From contig RYFE02000008.1 of assembly GCA_004138175.2 (NCBI GenBank), positions 1-64,000 of the forward strand: a stretch of 64,000 nucleotides of DNA, in the 5' to 3' direction. This document shows positions 61,757 to 64,000 of this stretch, piece after piece. How positions within the stretch are numbered: position 1 is the stretch's first letter; every line of letters starts with the position of its first letter. The notes beneath the pieces were generated by a model. It was not told the DNA's origin and ran no database searches. It worked only from the letters and a program-made list of their open reading frames with translations. This DNA comes from Chloroflexales bacterium ZM16-3. GTDB lineage: Bacteria; Chloroflexota; Chloroflexia; Chloroflexales; Chloroflexaceae. A program made the position numbers and the translations under genes.

Positions 61757-63661
61757 CTATGTCGCAGGCGCGGGCATTGATCGCACCTCCTCGCGGAGCG
61801 AATCGGCATCCCAACCAGCGTCCCGCTCAAGGTCGGGCGACTCGCGGTCGGCTCGCATCTGCCGCTCCAGCGCCTCGATCCGCTCGCGGGCCATGCTGAT
61901 GTAGCCTGCCTTATCGCCGCTCGGGCCGGTCAGCTCACGCAGCGCCGCCTCCTCGTGGCGCAGAAATGCCTGGGCCGCGCGCCGGGTGGTGTAGCCGTGC
62001 GCGCCCAGCAGGCGCATCACATCCACGCCACTGCGCACGGCGGTGTCGATGTCCTCGCGGTAGACGTGGCTCACCCCGGCTGCGTAGAGCGCGTGGGTGT
62101 CGGGCCAGTCGAAGCTGCGGGCGATGATCGTCAGGTGCGGGAAGTGCGTGCGCGCCGTGTGGACAAGCTCCAGAGTCTTCTCGGGGCTATCGAGGGCCAG
62201 CACTAGCACGCGGGCCTCGCCGGCCCCCGCCGTCTCCAGCAGGTCGTAGCGCGAGGCGTCCCCATAGTAGACCTTCAGGCCCATGCGGCGCAGCAGATCG
62301 ACCCGGTCGGAGTCGATGTCGAGGACGGTGGCGCTGACCCCGTTGGCCCGCAGCATGCGGCCGACGGTTGAGCCGAAGCTGCCGAACCCGGCGATGATCA
62401 CAGGCGACTGCTCATCAATCGCGTCGTCCGCGCGGGGCTGGCCCTGGCGGGTGCCGAAGCGCGGCTGCACGAGGCGCTCGTTGATGATCAGCAGCAGCGG
62501 GGTGAGGGCCATGGAGATGGCCACCGCGGCGACGATCGGGCTGGTGATGGCTGTATCGAGCACGCCCTGCTGGTTGGCGAAGGAGCAGAGCACAAAGGCG
62601 AACTCGCCCACCTGGGGCAGCGCGAAGGCGAAGAGCAGCCCCTGGTCGAGGCTGAGCTTAAAGACCCGCGAGAGGCCAAAGAGCACGGCGAACTTCAGGG
62701 CGATGATCGCCAGCACGAGGCCAGCAATCAGCAGCGGCTGGGCCAGAATGAGCGCAAAGTCCACTGATGCGCCCACGGCGATGAAGAAGAGGCCGAGCAG
62801 CAGCCCCTTGAAGGGGTCGATGTCGCTCTCTAGCTCGTGGCGATACTCGCTGTTGGCCAGCACCACGCCAGCCAGAAAGGTGCCCAGGGCCGGGCTCAGT
62901 CCGACGGCGGTCATCAGCAGGGCGATGCCGATCACCAGCAGCAGCGCGGCGGCGGTGAAGAGCTCGCGCAGGCGGGCGGCGGCGACCGCCCGCAGGGCAG
63001 GGCGCACCAGGAAGCGCCCGGCCAGGATCACCGCCGCCACCGCCCCCAGGACTGCCAGGGTCTGCGCCCAGCCCGGCATCCCGCCCACCAGCGTCGTCGC
63101 CTCGGCGGCGTGGCCGGCGTCGCCCTCGGCCGCGTGGGGCGCGGTGGCCAGCAGCGGGAAGAAGGCCAGCATCGGGATGACTGCGATGTCTTGGAAGAGC
63201 AGCACGGCGAAGGAGCTCTGGCCGCCCTCGGTCTTCAGCACACCCTTCTCGGCCAGCGACTGGAGCACGATGGCGGTTGAGGATGGCGCCAGGATCATGC
63301 CGATAGCCAGGGCTACCTGCCAGCTCATGCCGAGGGCCAGCGCCACACCGGCCACGGCCAGCACGGTGAGCAGCACCTGGAGGCCGCCCAGGCCGAGGAT
63401 GGGCGCGCGCAGCCGCCAGAGCAGAGCCGGCTCAAGCTCCAGCCCCACCACAAACAGCATCATCACCACGCCGAACTCGGCGAAGTGCATCACGTCCTGG
63501 CCCTCGGCGCCCACCAGACGCAGGCCAAAGGGGCCGATGGCGATGCCGGCCAGCAGGTAGCCCAGCACCGACCCGAGGCCGAGGCGTTTGGCGATCGGCA
63601 CGGCCACCACGGCCGCCGCCAGGTAGATGAATGCCTGGAAGAGAAAGCTTTCGCTGCTCAC
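61757..63661 (-). CDS. KefB-type K+/H+ antiporter with TrkA-N domain
   Basis: This 634-aa protein has about 12 membrane segments of the CPA2 family (FQAFIYLAAAVVAVPIAKRL ... FGVVMMLFVVGLELEP ... LAPSSTAIVLQSL). A cytosolic TrkA-N nucleotide-binding domain (about 412-530; VIIAGFGSFGSTVGRMLRAN) follows, then a tail. GTG 63661 overlaps the stop of the upstream flavodoxin-like gene, so the two are coupled. It exports potassium under control of NAD(H) or thiol adducts in known homologues. Confidence 0.92.
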   Translation of the reverse strand: MSSESFLFQAFIYLAAAVVAVPIAKRLGLGSVLGYLLAGIAIGPFGLRLVGAEGQDVMHFAEFGVVMMLFVVGLELEPALLWRLRAPILGLGGLQVLLTVLAVAGVALALGMSWQVALAIGMILAPSSTAIVLQSLAEKGVLKTEGGQSSFAVLLFQDIAVIPMLAFFPLLATAPHAAEGDAGHAAEATTLVGGMPGWAQTLAVLGAVAAVILAGRFLVRPALRAVAAARLRELFTAAALLLVIGIALLMTAVGLSPALGTFLAGVVLANSEYRHELESDIDPFKGLLLGLFFIAVGASVDFALILAQPLLIAGLVLAIIALKFAVLFGLSRVFKLSLDQGLLFAFALPQVGEFAFVLCSFANQQGVLDTAITSPIVAAVAISMALTPLLLIINERLVQPRFGTRQGQPRADDAIDEQSPVIIAGFGSFGSTVGRMLRANGVSATVLDIDSDRVDLLRRMGLKVYYGDASRYDLLETAGAGEARVLVLALDSPEKTLELVHTARTHFPHLTIIARSFDWPDTHALYAAGVSHVYREDIDTAVRSGVDVMRLLGAHGYTTRRAAQAFLRHEEAALRELTGPSGDKAGYISMARERIEALERQMRADRESPDLERDAGWDADSLREEVRSMPAPAT

Positions 63662-64000
63662 TCTGGCACCTCCTGGCCGATCAGCTTATCCAGGGCCAGG
63701 TTCAGGCTGGCCTGACCCCGAGCGGCCTCCAGGTCGATCCGGCCCGCGTGGAGCAAGCTCAGCAGCTGGCGGTAGCGACCAACCTCCCGCTCGATCTCTG
63801 CCTCATCCATGCGGTGGGTGCCCTGGATGAGATAGGGCGGCAGGTACTCCATCCCACAGAGGTAGGCCGTCTGCTCAATCGGGGCCAGCAGGTCACGCAT
63901 AGTGAAACGGTTATAGCCATCGCGCCGGTAGGCGTCCGCCGGCCCGCCGGTGCTGATCAGGCTGAGCAGCCGCTTGCCGCGCAGGGCCGTGCCCTGCGCG
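63658..64000 (-). CDS. KefF/MdaB-type NAD(P)H oxidoreductase (partial, N-terminus outside window)
   Basis: The frame is open from the right edge. Visible residues include GGPADAYRRDGYNRF, LLAPIEQTAYLCGMEYLPPY and a C-terminal helix. These match the second half of flavodoxin-like quinone reductases that serve as ancillary subunits of Kef antiporters. It overlaps the antiporter gene by 4 nt. The flavin-binding N-terminal part is not in the window. Confidence 0.85.
   Translation of the reverse strand, partial: AQGTALRGKRLLSLISTGGPADAYRRDGYNRFTMRDLLAPIEQTAYLCGMEYLPPYLIQGTHRMDEAEIEREVGRYRQLLSLLHAGRIDLEAARGQASLNLALDKLIGQEVPE

Overview
The window is a high-GC bacterial chromosome segment dense in signalling and defence genes. 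The gene content points to Chloroflexota, probably class Chloroflexia: DICT-GAF, FHA-wHTH, BTAD, cyclase-ATPase-TPR and kinase-ATPase proteins, LPXTG-type surface protein, CHAT/NACHT proteins, and abundant small palindromic repeats. The taxonomic call is an inference from gene style, not from a marker gene. No rRNA, tRNA, CRISPR array, integrase or transposase gene was seen.

Layout. 1-9.3 kb: end of a membrane glycosyltransferase, glutamate synthase large subunit (gltB), a GT4 glycosyltransferase and an SLC13-type permease. 9.5-13.6 kb: a hypothetical exported protein preceded by a 234-bp MITE, a thioredoxin-like [2Fe-2S] protein, an alpha/beta hydrolase and a DICT-GAF protein. 13.7-14.5 kb: a repeat nest with a 13-copy 21-bp tandem array and nested palindromic elements.

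14.5-29.9 kb is a DNA phosphorothioation (PT) island. The minus strand carries dndB-dndC-dndD-dndE, then a RelE/ParE-like toxin-antitoxin pair and a cysteine desulfurase (dndA-type). The plus strand carries a convergent four-gene module: PLD-helicase, 66-aa protein, a second DndD-like SMC ATPase and a Dnd-associated protein 4 homologue. An AT-rich DUF262/DUF1524 (GmrSD/SspE-type) nuclease gene is appended to it. Between the arms lie an XRE regulator, an MntA-HepT pair and a second, broken MNT-HepT pair. The island thus appears to combine PT modification with two PT-linked restriction arms of different types.

30.2-37.1 kb is a second candidate defence locus. It has a CHAT protease-like protein and a NACHT ATPase that share the same ~70-residue helical effector-associated domain, an SPFH/stomatin-like membrane protein between them, and a P-loop ATPase with a C-terminal winged helix. 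Shared domain and linkage suggest a caspase-like cell-death module.

37.6-64 kb: surface proteins (LPNTG protein, beta-helix protein), a nucleotide-sugar epimerase-like protein, a UbiA prenyltransferase, a Ser/Thr kinase-ATPase giant, FHA-wHTH, an Hpt-REC-REC-GGDEF-REC-PP2C hub protein, glutamate dehydrogenase, cyclase-ATPase-TPR, subtilisin, BTAD regulator, MshEN-like/GAF protein, a hydrolase and a KefB/KefF-type potassium efflux pair.

At least four families of small repeats pepper the window. Several copies lie in frame inside coding genes (gltB, both glycosyltransferases, ubiA). One family has terminal inverted repeats and 8-9 bp target duplications, and one copy sits inside the dnd operon.
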